Shown: positions 16,260 through 25,847, numbered from the stretch's first letter. The stretch is 64,000 nucleotides of DNA from Streptomyces rubradiris (GCF_016860525.1 NZ_BNEA01000015.1:930001-994000); one strand, 5' to 3'. The notes: a model not told the origin generated them from the letters alone. Program-made: numbers and translations.

Positions 16260-17228
16260 GTGCCGTCCTCCGCGCCTTCACCCCATGACACGGGCCCGCG
16301 TTCCGGTCCGGTTCCCCTCGCCGTGGATCCGGGACGGCCGCCGCACGTCCGGATCGGTGTCGTCCCCGGCGCGGAACTCGCCCACACGGGTGCCCTGCCG
16401 GTCCGGCCGGCCGGCGAGCCGGACTCGCGCGAGATCGTGGTCTGCGCCCCGCTCCGGGGCAGCCTCGTCCTCGCCCCCGAGCACGGTGGCCGGGTGACGC
16501 CGGACAGCCTGCTCCTGACCGATTCGGCCAGGCCGGTCCCGGTGAGCGGGACGGCCGGATGCGTCCTCGCGGTACTCCGCGTGCCCCGCCTGCTGGTGCC
16601 GGTCCCGGACGACGCCCTGGCGCGGACGACCGGCCGGACGTACGACGCCACCACGGGCGTCGCCTCGTTGCTGCTGCCCCTGCTGCGCTCCCTGGCCACG
16701 GCCGACGGCCCCTGGGGAGCGGAGGCGGGGACGGCCGGCATGGCGACACGGCTCAGGAACCAGACGGCGGACCTGGTCACCACCCTGGTGGCCGAGGAGG
16801 CCGGACGCGACGCCCACCCCGGACGGAGCGGCCTCCCGGACGGTGACCGCCGGCTGACGGACGAGATCCGGCGCTGGGCGAACTCCAGGCTCGCGGACCC
16901 CCGGCTCCGCCCGGACGCCATCGCCGAGGCCCACCACATGTCCGTGCGCCGGCTGCACAAGCTCTTCACCGAGGAGAGCGGCACGATCGGCCGCTGGATA
17001 CAGCGGCGCCGGCTGGAGGAATGCCGGCGCGAACTGGGCCGCGGCGGCGGCAGCCCGGCCAAGGTGCAGGCGGTGGCCCAGCGTTGGGGGTTCGCCACCG
17101 CCGCCCACTTCAGCAGGTGCTTCCGCGCCCGGTACGGAATGTCGCCGAGCGAGTGGCGGGACCTGCGGGCGCAGACCGGCACCGTGGGGGCGGCGACGCG
17201 GACCGGCGCGCTCGACGGGACGTACTGA
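16260..17228 (+). CDS. AraC-family transcriptional regulator (paralogue)
   Basis: From GTG 16260 with AAAGGAG upstream, this encodes 322 residues. The HTH region closely matches the preceding regulator (MSVRRLHKLFTEESGTIGRW, QRRRLEECRREL, WGFATAAHFSRCFRARYG, MSPSEWR). The sensor half is diverged and richer in loops. It lies 98 bp after its paralogue, with its own leader, and converges on the LAL gene at 17294. Duplicated regulator and duplicated esterase side by side suggest that the pair was copied as a unit, or that the two regulators sense different esters. Confidence 0.83.
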   Translation: MPSSAPSPHDTGPRSGPVPLAVDPGRPPHVRIGVVPGAELAHTGALPVRPAGEPDSREIVVCAPLRGSLVLAPEHGGRVTPDSLLLTDSARPVPVSGTAGCVLAVLRVPRLLVPVPDDALARTTGRTYDATTGVASLLLPLLRSLATADGPWGAEAGTAGMATRLRNQTADLVTTLVAEEAGRDAHPGRSGLPDGDRRLTDEIRRWANSRLADPRLRPDAIAEAHHMSVRRLHKLFTEESGTIGRWIQRRRLEECRRELGRGGGSPAKVQAVAQRWGFATAAHFSRCFRARYGMSPSEWRDLRAQTGTVGAATRTGALDGTY

Positions 17229-17293
17229 CGGCAAGAGCCCCGTCCGCCCGGCGTCACCACCGGTAGGCGGCGGGCGCCCGGCGTGCCGCGGCC

Positions 17294-20200
17294 TCAGTCC
17301 CGCTCGGCCGAGTCGTCGGCCAGAGCCCGGGAGATCCCGGCCCTGGAGGTGACCCCGAGCTTGGGGAAGATCTTGTACAGGTGTGCCGCGACGGTACGGG
17401 GCGACACCTGGAGCGCCCTGCCGATCTCCTTGTTCGTCAGCCCTCTCGCGGCGAGCTGGGCGATCCGCCGTTCCTGGCCCGTCAGGTGCCCGCGTCCGCC
17501 GGCCGCCGCCGTCGGGGGCCCGGCGGCGGCCAGCTCCTCCTCGCAGCGCTCCGTCCAGGGCTCCGCGCCCAGCCGCCGGAACGCGTCGCGCGCCCGGTGC
17601 AGCACGTCGAGTGCCTCAGCACGCCGACGGCGGCGCAGCCACGAGCCGTGCGCCAGCCGCAGCCGGGCCATGGTGAAGACCCAGGTCTCGGCGCCCTCGA
17701 CGGCGTACGCGGTCCGGTATCGGGCGTCGGCGGCCTCGTCGGCGGCGGCCACGGCGGCGGCCGCGGCCAGGAGGAAGGCGTGGTGAGCGGAGACGCCGGC
17801 CATCCGCGCCGCCCGCCCGGCCTCGACGTGCGCGGCGGCCTCGGCCCGGCGGCCCGTGTGCACGGCGGCCACCACGAGGTCGTAGAACGGCAGGTGGAAC
17901 CACGGCAGACCGCGCGGCAGCACACCGGGGGGCATGAGCTGGACCAGGAGCTGGTACGCCTCCTCGTACCGGCCGTGCGCCAGCGCGGCCAGGGCCCGCA
18001 GGTGGACGAGGTGGTCGGTGACGAACCGCATCCGGGCCCCCGAGGCCGTCGGCTCGATGAGCGCCTCCACCTCTCGCAGCCCCTGTTCGTCGCCCCGGCC
18101 GGCCAGGAAGTGCGCGTGGTAGTGACGGAACAGCAGGGCGTTGCAGTGGTAGCCGCGGTCGTCGGCGGCCTCCGCCTCCCGCAGGCAGGCGGCGGCGCTC
18201 TCCCACCGGCCCCGCAGGTAGTCCTGGTAGAACCGGGCCTTCGCGACCGAGCCCTGGGTGGCATAGGCGTGCTGGCCGGTGAAGCGGCGCCACAGCGTCT
18301 CGTCGGCCGCGTCGACCGCCGACGCGGTCCACAGCAGCAGCCACGCGGCTCCCGCTTCCTGCTCCTCACTCATCTCCCCGCTCAGCAGGGCGAGTTCACG
18401 GGTCGCCCCGTGCGCGGTGCGGGGCGGGTCGGACCAGACCGCACGGCACAGTCTGGCCAGCGGGGAGACGGCGCCGGCGTGCTTCTCCAGGGCGCGCCAG
18501 CCCCGGGGGTCGTCGGTGTAGGAGGCGGCGAGCAGGAGCTTGAAGTAGATCTGCTCCGCCAGCCCCTCGAAGGGCTCGACCCCGGTCCGCGACAGCAGGT
18601 CCAGGGCCCGCGGCAGCAGCGTGAAGGACGACTCGAAGTCGATCCGGTGGCTCTGGTCGACGTACACCACCGCGTAGGCGAAGAGGGGTTCGAAGCCGGG
18701 TGGCACCGGCCGGCGCTTGAGTTCCTCCACCAACTCCGCGGTGTGGGCGAGTCGTCCGCCCCGCGCCGCCATGACGGCGGCCCAGGTCAGGCGTGCCGTG
18801 TGGGACCCGGCGTCGGCGCTCAGGGCCGCCGCCCGGTCCATCAGCACCGCGCCCTCGGCGTCGCCGCCGCGTCGCGCGATCTGCCGCGCGGCCTCTTCCA
18901 GCCGCCCGGCGAGGGAAGCGTCCGGCAGGACGGCGGCCAGCGTCTCGTGCCGGAGCCGCCGGGGATCGCCGGGCGCCAGCCGCCCCGCCAGGAACCGGTG
19001 GGCCGCCCGCTCGTCCTCGGGCGAGGCCAGGGAGATCACCGCACTGCGCACCAGCGGGTGGCGGAAGGCCAGGGCACCGGTCCCGTCCAGGTGCGCCAGC
19101 CCGCTCGCCTCGATGGCGGCGACGACCGCCGCGGGGTTCGCGGGTACGGCCGTGGGGCCCCCGGATACGACGGCGGGACCGCCCGTGGGGCCCTCGCACA
19201 TGACCGCGGGGCCTCCGGAAACAGCCATGGGACCGTCGGAAACGACGGCGGGACCTCCAGACACGACCGTAGGACCCTCGGAAACAACCACGGGACCTCC
19301 AGACACGACCGTAGGACCCTCGGAAACAACCACGGCGCCTCCAGACACGACCGTAGGACCCTCGGAAACAACCACGGGACCTCCCGGAACGGCCGTAGGG
19401 GCCCCGGACCTCGCGGCGGGGTCGCCGGGCACCGTCGGAGCCGGACGGACGTCCGTGTTCCGCAGGCTCACCCGGCCGCCGAGAGCGGCCAGGAGCAGGG
19501 TGTGCGCGGCGTCGGCCGGCAACGACCGGATCCGCTCGGCGAAGAGTTGCTCCAGCCGGTGTGCCAGGGGCATCCGCCCTGGGGCGCCGGGGAGCCCGGC
19601 GCCGTGCTCGTCGTCCGGCAGCAGGGGCAGTTCCAGGAGGGCCAGCGGATTGCCCGCGGCCTCCGTCAGCACCCGGGTGGCCGCGGCCGCGGGCAGGCTC
19701 GGATGGTGCCGGCGCAACAGCGCCTCGGCGGCGGCCGGTTCCAGTGCCCCCACCAGTACCGGCTCCGCGGTCCACCGTTCGGTGGCCGGGCCGTCCTCGC
19801 GGCCCGCACCGACGAAGACCACGGGCAGGGCGGCGACGTGCCGGTGCAGAAAGGCGAACACCGCGGCGCTGGAGTCGTCGATCCACTGCACGTCGTCCAC
19901 CACGACCAGCAGCGGCCGGTCGCGCGCGGCCTCGGTGAGCAGGGCGAGGGCCGAGGCACCCAGCGGGGCCGCGCCGGCGGCCGGTCCTTCGCTCAGGCCC
20001 AAGGCGCGCTCCAGGACTTCCCGGTCCCGTGCGGGGAGGGTCCGGGAGCGTTTCAGCAGCGGCCAGAAGACCTGGTGGAAGCCCCCGAAGGCGAGCTCGG
20101 CCTCGGCCACGGCGCCCACGGCGCCCAGGACGGCGAAGCCGCGCCGCCGCGCCGCGTTCCGTGCCCAGGCCAGCAGTGCCGACTTGCCGATGCCGGCCTG

Positions 20201-20317
20201 GCCCCGCAGGAGGACCGCCGCTCCGGTCCCGTCGGAGAGCGCCGCGTCCAGGATGCCGTCCAGGAAGGCCGTCTCCCGCTCCCGGCCCAGGAGTTCGCGG
20301 TCCTCCGCCTCAGACAC
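17294..20317 (-). CDS. LAL-type LuxR-family ATPase regulator with in-frame repeat insert
   Basis: This 1007-residue LAL protein starts at GTG 20317. An intact P-loop, GQAGIGKS, spans residues 39-46, with Walker B LLVVVDDVQWIDDS near 137-150. The C-terminal HTH has LTGQERRIAQLAARGLTNKE then ALQVSPRTVAAHLYKIF. It shares architecture and several blocks with the LAL at 2727-5498, for example the FPKLGVTSRAG end. Between about residues 300 and 390 an insert of repeated VVSEGPTVVSGGP-like 14-mers interrupts the ATPase-sensor part. It is low complexity and probably a flexible linker. The protein is about 80 residues longer than the other LAL, matching the insert. Confidence 0.87.
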   Translation of the reverse strand: MSEAEDRELLGRERETAFLDGILDAALSDGTGAAVLLRGQAGIGKSALLAWARNAARRRGFAVLGAVGAVAEAELAFGGFHQVFWPLLKRSRTLPARDREVLERALGLSEGPAAGAAPLGASALALLTEAARDRPLLVVVDDVQWIDDSSAAVFAFLHRHVAALPVVFVGAGREDGPATERWTAEPVLVGALEPAAAEALLRRHHPSLPAAAATRVLTEAAGNPLALLELPLLPDDEHGAGLPGAPGRMPLAHRLEQLFAERIRSLPADAAHTLLLAALGGRVSLRNTDVRPAPTVPGDPAARSGAPTAVPGGPVVVSEGPTVVSGGAVVVSEGPTVVSGGPVVVSEGPTVVSGGPAVVSDGPMAVSGGPAVMCEGPTGGPAVVSGGPTAVPANPAAVVAAIEASGLAHLDGTGALAFRHPLVRSAVISLASPEDERAAHRFLAGRLAPGDPRRLRHETLAAVLPDASLAGRLEEAARQIARRGGDAEGAVLMDRAAALSADAGSHTARLTWAAVMAARGGRLAHTAELVEELKRRPVPPGFEPLFAYAVVYVDQSHRIDFESSFTLLPRALDLLSRTGVEPFEGLAEQIYFKLLLAASYTDDPRGWRALEKHAGAVSPLARLCRAVWSDPPRTAHGATRELALLSGEMSEEQEAGAAWLLLWTASAVDAADETLWRRFTGQHAYATQGSVAKARFYQDYLRGRWESAAACLREAEAADDRGYHCNALLFRHYHAHFLAGRGDEQGLREVEALIEPTASGARMRFVTDHLVHLRALAALAHGRYEEAYQLLVQLMPPGVLPRGLPWFHLPFYDLVVAAVHTGRRAEAAAHVEAGRAARMAGVSAHHAFLLAAAAAVAAADEAADARYRTAYAVEGAETWVFTMARLRLAHGSWLRRRRRAEALDVLHRARDAFRRLGAEPWTERCEEELAAAGPPTAAAGGRGHLTGQERRIAQLAARGLTNKEIGRALQVSPRTVAAHLYKIFPKLGVTSRAGISRALADDSAERD
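19209..19376. repeat. 42-bp minisatellite inside the LAL coding sequence
   Basis: Units at 19251-19292, 19293-19334 and 19335-19376 are nearly identical, with one unit differing by two bases. A degenerate unit precedes them (19209-19250), and further decayed copies extend to about 19167 and 19410. The 42-bp length keeps the frame and encodes 14 residues per unit (pattern VVSEGP-TVVSGG-P). The near identity of the three central copies implies recent expansion. Confidence 0.9.
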
Positions 20318-20872
20318 CCGAACGTCGCCCCCCTATGCCCCGTCTGCCGGCGCATTCGTGCCCGTTCCCCGCACGTGCCGGTCGTGCCGGCGCCGACACG
20401 AGAGTATCGCCCATGCCCATGCCACAGCCGGGAAGGCCGCGGCGGCCGCCGTGCCGGTCTCCGCGACGTCGTGCCGTCGGAAACCAGGGCCGACGCCATG
20501 TCGACGAGCGCGCTTCCCGGACCAAGAGGTCCCGACACGGGCGTCGGACGTGGCGGTGGGGGTGCGGCCGGAGGTCGCGCAGTCCGCGGTTTCGGGGGTC
20601 CAGGCTTCGGTGAGGCGGCGGTGACCTGCCGGTCCTTGGCGAGCTGGTCGAAGCTCCAGGCGGCGAGTTCGTTGGCGTCGGACGTGTCCTACTGCCACAT
20701 ACCGGTCCGTCCGGTCATGTCATGGTCGCGGTCCGACCGGAGGACGAGAGCACGACGGTACGCGCACTCAATTGGCGACAATTCGGGCATCTACCCCGTA
20801 TACGCAGGCTGCGCGCCAGTGATTCGAACCACTTCCGTGCCAGCACAGCCAAGCACGGGCTAACGTTGGCCG
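20318..20872. other. Divergent intergenic region, LAL / phosphodiesterase
   Basis: This 555-bp gap has no convincing gene. A minus-strand frame near 20610-20700 reads SDANELAAWSFDQLAKDRQ, which looks protein-like but has no start, stop context or known family; it may be decayed coding DNA. From about 20755 to 20820 the DNA is AT-richer than its surroundings and probably carries the phosphodiesterase promoter. An AGTG-ATTCGAAC-CACT inverted repeat at 20818-20833 resembles a tRNA T-arm, but no tRNA can be folded around it. Confidence 0.4.
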
Positions 20873-21727
20873 GTGACAAAGCGAAGGTCGGTTCGAATAG
20901 CAACCCTTGTGGCATCCGCTGTCACTGTGATGACCGCCTGTTCGCCGCCCTGGGCGGAGGAATCCGCGGCAGCCGCGGACACCACCGCTGCCGCTGCCGC
21001 GTCACGGTGCACAGTGCCCCAGGTGATCGGCCATCGCGGCACTCCCGAGGACGAGAACACGCTGCGAGGGCTACGGGACGCCACCGACGCCGGGGCAAGC
21101 GGCGTGGAGTTCGATGTGTGGTGGACCCAGGACGGCGTGCCGGTCCTCTCGCACGATCCGACGGTCGACCGCACCACCACGGGGCACGGGCCCATCGCCG
21201 CGATGACGGCCTCACAGGTACGTGCCCTGCGCACCAAGAGGGGTGAGCCGGTGCCGACCCTCAAGGAGGCACTGGGCTTCACGGCCGCGCGTCGCCTCAC
21301 GGCGATGGTCGAGCTGAAGCCGACGCCGACGCCCGCGCAGGTGGATTCACTGCTGACCGTCATCCGCGCCACCGGCGCGGCCCCCTACGTCGTCGTGCAC
21401 AGTTTCAACGCCGACGCGGTCGACGCCGTGCGCCGGGCCGCACCCGAACTGCACACCGCGCTCACCCACGAGAAGACCCAGATCACCGGCAAGGAAGCGG
21501 CTCGGTACGGAACATCGTTGAATGTCTCCCGGTTCCTCGCCACCCCCAGTGCGGTCCGGGACTGGCACTCCGCCGGGCTGAAGGTCTATACGTGGACGGC
21601 GAACTGGCCGCCGGCGTGGGAGAAGGCGAAGGCCGCCGGTGTGGACGCGGTGCTCACCGACCGCGTGGAGCCGTACAAGGAGTGGGCCCGCACCGCGTGC
21701 GACCCGACGGTGACAGCCGCACCGTAA
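20873..21727 (+). CDS. Glycerophosphodiester phosphodiesterase, secreted or lipoprotein
   Basis: From GTG 20873 this encodes 284 residues. A short basic N-terminus and hydrophobic stretch end in VMTACS, a plausible lipobox with Cys23. The catalytic TIM barrel shows IGHRGTPEDENT, the metal ligands in VEFDVWW and LSHDPTVDR, and ELKPTPTP. The end has VYTWTANWP and GVDAVLTDR. GDPD enzymes release glycerol-3-phosphate from deacylated phospholipids or teichoic acids outside the cell. The ribosome site is poor. It stands alone, divergent from the LAL regulator. Confidence 0.85.
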   Translation: MTKRRSVRIATLVASAVTVMTACSPPWAEESAAAADTTAAAAASRCTVPQVIGHRGTPEDENTLRGLRDATDAGASGVEFDVWWTQDGVPVLSHDPTVDRTTTGHGPIAAMTASQVRALRTKRGEPVPTLKEALGFTAARRLTAMVELKPTPTPAQVDSLLTVIRATGAAPYVVVHSFNADAVDAVRRAAPELHTALTHEKTQITGKEAARYGTSLNVSRFLATPSAVRDWHSAGLKVYTWTANWPPAWEKAKAAGVDAVLTDRVEPYKEWARTACDPTVTAAP

Positions 21728-22137
21728 CGCCGAACGGGTCCGAAGACCCCGCTGTCATCGGGGCTTGTGCTCTGGTGGCTGCCAAGGGTGGAGTCTTCCG
21801 GCAGCCCACCTTTGTGTCCCTCTGCGCGCGGTGGGACGGGGGCACCCGGCCGCGGCGGAGCCGAGCGCGCAGGCGAGTCGGACGATCGACACGCATGTGA
21901 GTGCCCTGCGGAGCAAGCCGCTTGAGACCGGTCGGTTCCTGACGGCTCCGTACGACATGCCCGGAAAACGGTGGCGTCTCCCCGATGAGGGGCATACGAG
22001 CGACGGCATGCGCACGCGGCGAGCAGGTCTTCGGCCGGCTCAGGCCGTGCACGGCGGCGGCTCTGCCTGGCCGGGCGGGGAGTTCAGCCTGGTGGCGTGA
22101 GCCGTCGGTGTCAGTGGCGCCTTGCAGACTGTCCTTC
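21728..22137. other. Intergenic, no gene recognised
   Basis: This 410-bp gap lies between two plus-strand genes. Frames are open but have no family resemblance. No strong hairpin follows the phosphodiesterase stop and no clear promoter is seen. Confidence 0.35.
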
Positions 22138-23901
22138 GTGATCAACGTGAACGATGTCGACTGGAGGGCAGGCCACCTGCCCGGTCAGGTCTGCGGAGTC
22201 CCAGGCCACCTCACGAAGATGCTCTCCGAAGACCCGGCGGTGCGGGCCGAGGGGCTGGAGGACTTCTATGCGGAGGCCCATGACCAAGGAGCTGTCGACC
22301 CGTGCACCGCGGCGAGCGTGCCCCTGCTGTTCGCCATGGCCGACAACCCGGCCACGCCCGACCGGGGCGAGATCGTCAAGCTGCTCCTCAGCATCGGACG
22401 TGAATCGCTGGACCGGGACCCTGAAACCAGCTACTTCACGGTGCGCGGAGTGGAGTCGACGGCCCACGTGGACATCGTCGCCGAGATGACCGAACGGGCG
22501 GAGGCCTTCGCCCGGTACGCGGCGGACACGGACCCGCTGGTGCGCCGCCCGGCCATCGCGGCGGTCGGTCTCTTCCTGACCGACGGCCGGCGTGCCGCCC
22601 GCGTCCTGGCCGAACGCCTGCCGGCCGCGGAGGGGATCGTGGAGCGGTTGCTGGTCGTCCGTACGATGGCGCGTCTGGCGGAACGGCTGCCGGCGACCGG
22701 TCCGACCGTGACGGCCTGGCTTGACGACCTGCTCGACGGCCCCCCGCGGCCTTACGCCGACGCCCCGGTCCGGCTCTCGGCGCTCACCCACCGGTTCCCA
22801 CTCGCCCCGGACCGAGCCGACTCCGCTGTCGTACCGCGCGCGATCGCTCTCCTGCGGGAGATCACCGCGACCCCGGCCGCCGGGAAGCCGTGCGACGGAT
22901 GCCGCTGGTGCGAGACATCGAGCCGCGGCCGCGGCCGGAGCGTCGCTCCCACGGTCCGCCCCGTCCACCTGGCCGCCGACTTCTTCGACCCCGAACATCC
23001 CTGGGAGGAACACTCCCCGGTCAGCAGCGTCCTGCGTGCCCTGCACACCGCCCTGGGCGACCGGATCGCGGAGCGAGCCGACCTCCTCGTCGCACAACTG
23101 ACCAGCCCCGATGCCGCCACCCGGTACGACGCCCTCGCCATGGCCGAGGACATCCCGGGCCCCCTGCCCCGCCCCGTCCTGACCCACCTCCTCGCCCTGC
23201 TCCCCGACGACTGGGCCGCAGCCCGCATGATCAAACGCGGGTTCAGCGCGTGGCTGCGCGGCCGGTTCACGGTCGCCGCCGAGGACACCGCACTGCTCCT
23301 CGACACCCTCGCCGACCACATGGCCACCCTGCGCGACATCCACGGCCCCGACGTCTGGGCCACCGACAACCCCCTCGTGCGCAGCGCCTACCAAGAGGCG
23401 GTCATGATCCTGGCCGACCACCACGACCCCCGTGCCCTGCCCGACATCATCCGCGCTCTCGAAACCCGCGTGGACGAATGGCGCGTCCTCCACGACATCG
23501 ACGGCTACCCGCAAGCCGCCGACCGGCTCGTCCCCCTCCTGGCCGACGGCCTGCGCCGCATCGACCCACACCGCCCGGACTCCCCCGTCCCCGCCGGCCT
23601 CTACCTGTCCGGCCTGGCCGGACTGAAAGACTCCAGCGCCATACCCGTGATCACCGACACCCTCACCTGGGCAAACCGGCACCGGAACTGGACCGTGGTG
23701 ACCTCGGCCCTCAACGCCCTCGCCGCCTTCGGACCCATCGCGCAAGCCGCCCACACCCTCATCCGCCCCCTGGCCAACGCCCCCGACAACACCGTACGCA
23801 CCGCCGCCCGAACCGCACTCGACGCACTCACCGACGGCAAGCACCCCCTGCCCACCCCATCGACGCCCAGCGACGGCTACGGACAGCACCCACCCCACTG
23901 A
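22138..23901 (+). CDS. HEAT-repeat-like protein of unknown function
   Basis: This protein of about 587 residues is mostly short paired helices with alternating A/L/R pattern, as in HEAT or PBS-lyase repeats (for example AAVGLFLTDGRRAARVLAER and MAEDIPGPLPRPVLTHLLAL). A central insert has closely spaced cysteines (KPCDGCRWCETSSRGRGRS) that could bind a metal. It has no signal peptide or membrane segment. The start is uncertain: GTG 22138 fits the frame but has no ribosome site, so the mRNA may be leaderless. Such proteins are common in streptomycetes as scaffold or immunity-like proteins, but no partner gene is visible. Confidence 0.65.
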   Translation: MINVNDVDWRAGHLPGQVCGVPGHLTKMLSEDPAVRAEGLEDFYAEAHDQGAVDPCTAASVPLLFAMADNPATPDRGEIVKLLLSIGRESLDRDPETSYFTVRGVESTAHVDIVAEMTERAEAFARYAADTDPLVRRPAIAAVGLFLTDGRRAARVLAERLPAAEGIVERLLVVRTMARLAERLPATGPTVTAWLDDLLDGPPRPYADAPVRLSALTHRFPLAPDRADSAVVPRAIALLREITATPAAGKPCDGCRWCETSSRGRGRSVAPTVRPVHLAADFFDPEHPWEEHSPVSSVLRALHTALGDRIAERADLLVAQLTSPDAATRYDALAMAEDIPGPLPRPVLTHLLALLPDDWAAARMIKRGFSAWLRGRFTVAAEDTALLLDTLADHMATLRDIHGPDVWATDNPLVRSAYQEAVMILADHHDPRALPDIIRALETRVDEWRVLHDIDGYPQAADRLVPLLADGLRRIDPHRPDSPVPAGLYLSGLAGLKDSSAIPVITDTLTWANRHRNWTVVTSALNALAAFGPIAQAAHTLIRPLANAPDNTVRTAARTALDALTDGKHPLPTPSTPSDGYGQHPPH

Positions 23902-24150
23902 GCCCCGACGACTCGTTCCACCGCTCGTCCACCATCTGCCGGGGCCGGCGGCGCGGGACCTTCGGGTCGTGCCGGAGCCGGCCCTCGCCTCGATACGGAT
24001 CGGGCGGACCGTGGTGGGCGTGGGGACGGCTGCGCTCGGAGCGCCGGCCCCGTCGCGGCAGGCGGATCGATCGGAGATCACGCGCATACTCGCCCGGCTT
24101 CGTTGCGCTCCTTGCTCGTTGGATGCGCGACAGCTACCGAGCAGACCGAG
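23902..24150. other. Intergenic, no gene recognised
   Basis: The gap between the HEAT-repeat gene and the condensation-domain fragment contains no recognisable gene. It is probably part of the decayed region that follows. Confidence 0.3.
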
Positions 24151-24504
24151 TGGGAGGTGTGCTTCGGCCCCGGGCCCGGCGGTCCAGTGCCGTTCGGCGG
24201 CTGTCAGCGTCCCGTAGCCGGGAGGGGCCGGCCGAGTGTCCACGCGTCCGTGGCGGACGTGCTCCGCGTAGCCCCGCACCAGGTCGGTGAGGAGCAGCCG
24301 TGCCGAGTGCCCGTCGTGGACGGCGTGGTGCTCGGTCTGGACGAGGACGTGCTCCTCGTCCGCCGTCCGCATCAGGTGCCAGCGGATCAGGGGGCCCGCC
24401 GACAGGTCGAAGGGCCGGCGGGCCTCGGCGAGGGCGGCCTCGGACGCGGCCCGTTCGGCGTCCGGGATGTCCCGCAGATCGCTGTACCGCACTTCCGCGC
24501 GCAC
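24151..24504 (-). pseudogene. NRPS condensation-domain fragment
   Basis: About 118 residues match the N-terminal half of a non-ribosomal peptide synthetase condensation domain. They include a SDLRDIPDAER start, ARRPFDLSAGPLIRWHLMR, the catalytic HHxxxDG as HHAVHDG, and LLLTDLVRGYAEH. A complete domain is about 450 residues, and both flanks end abruptly: upstream of 24504 the frame is lost, and downstream of AAERHW the sequence is unrelated. No adenylation or carrier domain is nearby. This is a remnant of a lost NRPS cluster. Confidence 0.75.
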
Positions 24505-24898
24505 GGCGGTACCGGGGGCCCGCGCGCGCCGGACGCAGGTTATCCAGCCAGCCGTTTCCGGACACGACCGCCCCCGCCGGAACGCCCGCGCGGCCTGGTA
24601 GAACGACGCCCGGGCAGGCGTGTTGCGGAAGCTGCGGTGCCGTCAGGCGGCCTCCTCGCTCCGCCCCGCACGCCGGGCCTCCCGGTCCCCGGCCCTTCCC
24701 GCTCCCCGACCCTTCCCGGTCCCCGGCCCTTCCGGTCCGGAATCGAACAGCGACGGCTCACGCTCAGACAAACGATGTGCACGCTGAGGAAAAAATCCGA
24801 TGGGCTGGGAATGTCTGATGGAGTCGTCCATGGAAAGGGGGTGGGCGGCATGGGAGCGTTCCCGGGCAAGCCCTGGTAAGGAGAACGGGCGGAATGAA

Positions 24899-24929
24899 GA
24901 TGGCGGGGCAGAATGCCCGCCCCGCCATC
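24899..24929 (+). terminator. Strong hairpin in decayed region
   Basis: GATGGCGGGGC (24899-24909) pairs perfectly with GCCCCGCCATC (24919-24929) around a 9-base loop. It looks like an intrinsic terminator, but no intact gene ends just before it on either strand. It may be a relic of a lost gene, or an attenuator-like hairpin 49 bp upstream of the MFS remnant. Confidence 0.6.
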
Positions 24930-24977
24930 GTTCCGTGCCAGCCACGAAGAACCAGAAAAGCCGAAAGCGGATTTCCC

Positions 24978-25290
24978 ATGGGTGCGTTCTTCCGGCCCAC
25001 GCGGCACGCGCGGTTCCGTCGTCTGTGGCTGAGTCGGCTCGCCGGTTCCGTCGGCGCCGGCGCCTTCGCCGTCGCGATGGCCGGCATCGTCGTGAACGGG
25101 CGTCAGGCTGTCGGCCTCGGCTCCGCACCGGCCGCGATGACGGGCGTCGGCGCCGCCTTCTTCCGGCCCGCCTTCGAAGCCCTCGTACGACAGCGTCCCG
25201 CTCTTCGAGGCGGCGACCTTCTTGTTGAGCATCTGTGCCCTCATCGGCACGAAGGACCCGCGATGGCGAAACTGGACCGGCAGCCCGAGG
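24978..25290 (+). pseudogene. MFS transporter remnant
   Basis: ATG 24978 begins MGAFFRPTRHARFRRLWLSR, then LAGSVGAGAFAVAMAGIVV, the usual first helix of a major facilitator exporter. It is followed too soon by GVGAAFFRPAFEALV, which belongs to helices 4-5 of such proteins. The next conserved piece, LFEAATFLLSICALIG, lies in another frame (about 25200-25245). So at least one internal deletion and one frameshift have occurred, and the remaining eight or so helices are missing. An MFS exporter often accompanies NRPS siderophore clusters, which fits the nearby condensation-domain fragment. Confidence 0.65.
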
Positions 25291-25847
25291 TGGGACAGCA
25301 GACGTGTTCGCCGCGCGAGCGGCGGTGAGCCGTCGCGGTACTTCCGCCGCCCGCCTCGACGCGGTGCTCCCCCACGCGAGCCGGCGGCACGCGCGCCGGG
25401 CGTGCGGGTGGGGGCGGGGCCACCCGAACAACCTGGACACGCCCGCTCCTTGCCGTGCGGCGCGAGTACCGGTCCGTGTCGTCGTCCATACGACAGGCAG
25501 CGCACAGGAAGCGCACGGGGACCGGCAAGGGAGGTGCCACGGCCGGGATGCCGGACGGCCATGTCGATCGCCCGCCCGACGAGCGCGTCCAGCCGGCCGG
25601 TGTCGTCCATCGGCGGTCCGGAGCCCGGCACTGACCTCCGCCCGGTCCCCGGCAAGCCCGCGCGCGGTAGCCCCAGCGCTTCGCCGGAAAGGGCACCGGG
25701 CGGGCCGTCGGGCGGTGGCCTGCCGGAGGCGATCGAGCGGTGAGCCCGGTAGGAGCCCCGTCCGCGTACACGGGTCTGCTCCGACCGGGTCACATCACCG
25801 CGACGCCCCACCGGTTCACACCACCGCGGCGGCCACGGCCGGCATGG
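25291..25847. other. Intergenic, no gene recognised
   Basis: This 557-bp stretch has only low-complexity Arg/Pro/Gly-rich frames. One minus-strand frame reads TGRLDALVGRAIDMAVRHPGR, near 25540-25610, which could be a scrap of a former gene. I could not place it in a family. Confidence 0.35.

Noticed and set aside
20818..20833. tRNA-like T-arm (AGTG-ATTCGAAC-CACT)
   Set aside because: No acceptor, D or anticodon arm can be folded around it on either strand, and no integrase or matching repeat is in the window. It is probably a chance inverted repeat.
17381..20863. 1160-codon plus-strand open frame
   Set aside because: It is the antisense of the LAL gene. Frames opposite high-GC genes stay open by codon bias, and its composition is Gly/Arg/Pro-rich with no family match.
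24657..24740. CCGGTCCCCGGCCCTTCC low-complexity repeats
   Set aside because: They are short and imperfect, with no clear unit. They are consistent with decaying GC-rich DNA and do not support a defined element.
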